A DNA stretch of 64,000 nucleotides from Candidatus Babeliales bacterium (GTDB taxonomy: Bacteria > Babelota > Babeliae > Babelales > Vermiphilaceae), in assembly GCA_035944115.1 (NCBI GenBank), contig DASZBJ010000049.1, positions 32,509 to 96,508 of the forward strand. Reading direction: 5' to 3'. This document shows positions 63,131-64,000 of the stretch, piece after piece (position 1 is the first letter of the stretch; every line of letters starts with the position of its first letter). Below the pieces are notes generated by a model. The model was not told the DNA's origin. It saw only the letters and a program-made list of their open reading frames with translations, and did not search any database. The translations under genes were made by a program, and so were the position numbers.

Positions 63131-63847
63131 ATGAAAAATAATAAAACAATACTTTTTTTAACTTTTATACTCAGCACTAACAACATAATAGTACCCGCTA
63201 ATGAGCAGCCTGATGACTTAGAAAAAGCATTTCTCGCAGAGATCTTGTTGCAAGGTTCTGCAGAAGCGTGGAAAGAGCAGCCCGCCACAAATGCCGAATG
63301 TGCTCAACATTACAGAGAATCGTGCGAAGCAAAAATGAAAAACGAAGCTCCACATCTAAACCCAACAATGAAAAAACTCCTCGGAAGATTGATAGATATA
63401 GAAGCAGATAAACTCGTTTACCCCCCACTATCATTACAATATCCACAACTGCCTGGAAAACCAAAAGTACAAAGTTTACTCAAGAAACAAATCACTCATA
63501 TTTTTAATCTTTGTGTGCGAGCACAAAACCCAAAAGATTGGTCCACCATTGTACAAACCTTGCAAGTAAAAGAATCTGAGGAACTTACTGCACACCTTCA
63601 AACGACAGAAAAAGATATGGGCCTCGGAATAATAGGCTATTTTGCTCAATCCAGTCCGCTACAGCCTTTACAAAACCTTGTACCTTTGTATGAGCGATGC
63701 CAGTTTGATATCACAAAAATACAAACATCTGCTGGCCTAAACTTGTTAGAACTCGCTCAAGCGCAAAACAATAAGAATCGTAAAAATGTGATCAAATATC
63801 TAAGCCCGCGCTTTCAACCGGCTGCTGCTCTTCAACATAAAGAATAA
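63131..63847 (+). CDS. exported protein with an ankyrin-like C-terminal unit
   Basis: 238 aa. Signal peptide to about residue 24 (FILSTNNIIVPANE). The mature part is helical with three Cys residues. The C-terminus FDITKIQTSAGLNLLELAQA...NVIKYL reads like one degenerate ankyrin repeat, preceded by a possible partial one (PLQPLQNLVPLYERC). Ankyrin proteins are common in host-associated bacteria; a single unit is weak evidence. Third gene of the small exported run 62.4-63.8 kb. Confidence 0.6.
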   Translation: MKNNKTILFLTFILSTNNIIVPANEQPDDLEKAFLAEILLQGSAEAWKEQPATNAECAQHYRESCEAKMKNEAPHLNPTMKKLLGRLIDIEADKLVYPPLSLQYPQLPGKPKVQSLLKKQITHIFNLCVRAQNPKDWSTIVQTLQVKESEELTAHLQTTEKDMGLGIIGYFAQSSPLQPLQNLVPLYERCQFDITKIQTSAGLNLLELAQAQNNKNRKNVIKYLSPRFQPAAALQHKE

Positions 63848-63862
63848 ATTATGAAAAATATT

Positions 63863-64000
63863 AGGTTCTGTTGAGTTTTTAAAGATATGATTTTTTGAGG
63901 TATGATAGCACCGAAAGTTTTAGACTGAACATCTTCAAAAAATCGGCACTATCATGAAAAAAGAGTATATCAACGAAGTGGCTTGGAGCAAAATTTTAAT
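63863..64000 (+). mobile_element. left end of an insertion sequence (cut by window edge)
   Basis: The stretch aggttctgttgagttttt at 63863-63880 has the look of an IS terminal repeat, and a transposase-like start follows. The hairpin arms 63902-63914 and 63943-63955 (atgatag-accga paired with tcgg-actatcat) lie between the end and the start codon. The other end and any target duplication are outside the window. Confidence 0.45.
63954..64000 (+). CDS. transposase, N-terminal fragment (window edge)
   Basis: The 15 complete codons visible read MKKEYINEVAWSKIL, which resembles the N-terminus of IS5-type transposases (..EYLxxxAWxKI..) known from intracellular bacteria. The start codon lies in the right arm of a hairpin, which could limit its translation. 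The family call rests on only these residues. Confidence 0.4.
   Translation, partial: MKKEYINEVAWSKIL

Noticed and set aside
1..64000. CRISPR array
   Set aside because: No regularly spaced 24-40 base direct repeats and no cas-like genes were seen on either strand.

Overview
The window is AT-rich, densely coded bacterial chromosome with one tRNA, about 55 credible protein genes and several non-coding repeat elements. The cell is Gram-negative in plan: lipoproteins, a LolC/E-type lipoprotein exporter, an Lnt-like N-acyltransferase, FtsW, MurD and peptidoglycan hydrolases are all present. Housekeeping genes (dnaA, dnaN, recF, dnaB, ruvC, rplI, ileS, pgk, rpiB, pepA, thyX) are interleaved with an unusually large number of signal-peptide proteins of unknown function, many in tandem paralogous sets. 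That mix is typical of a reduced-genome, host-associated lineage. My best guess is Candidatus Dependentiae (TM6/Babeliae), but this is inference from gene style, not a phylogenetic result.

Layout. 0-5 kb: a tRNA-Arg next to a broken tRNA copy, an FAD oxidoreductase, a secreted protein and a DUF2935-like lipoprotein. 4-9 kb: three exported wall or peptide hydrolases (NlpC/P60, C39-like, Amidase_3) beside dnaA. 9-15 kb: an exported unknown, an AT-rich divergent gap with DnaA-box-like words, pgk-lolC, a lipoprotein and rpiB. 15-25 kb: a large FtsH-like AAA protein whose protease site is destroyed, then a + strand run of membrane-anchored thioredoxin reductase-like protein, two duplicated exported alpha/beta hydrolases around a thioredoxin-fold protein without CxxC, two tiny secreted paralogues and pepA. 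25-29.6 kb: an exported unknown, an MsbA-like ABC exporter, a large palindromic element and thyX. 29.8-33.8 kb: five tandem paralogues of an exported helical protein. 33.8-44 kb: ftsW, repeat copy A, five small exported proteins, murD and ileS. 44-48.8 kb: repeat copy B and three exported proteins, two of them paralogous. 48.9-53.7 kb: three pseudopilin genes, then a polymorphic toxin (Hint-like domain plus C-terminal toxin domain) with an adjacent immunity gene and a stray gene fragment. 53.7-57.7 kb: lnt-like gene, rplI-dnaB, ruvC. 57.7-62.1 kb: a long AT-rich gap, an exported unknown and the dnaN-recF operon. 62.4-64 kb: three more exported proteins and the left end of an insertion sequence.

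How it fits together. The envelope genes maintain and remodel peptidoglycan and lipoproteins. The many exported proteins (tandem 200-270 aa family, basic mini-proteins, proline-rich protein, hydrolases) are plausible periplasmic or host-directed factors. The toxin-immunity pair implies competition with other bacteria. The strongest leads are the polymorphic toxin locus, the pseudoprotease FtsH homologue, the five-gene exported family and the ~280-bp palindromic repeat pair at 35.1 and 44.4 kb. All domain calls come from reading motifs by eye; no database search was possible.
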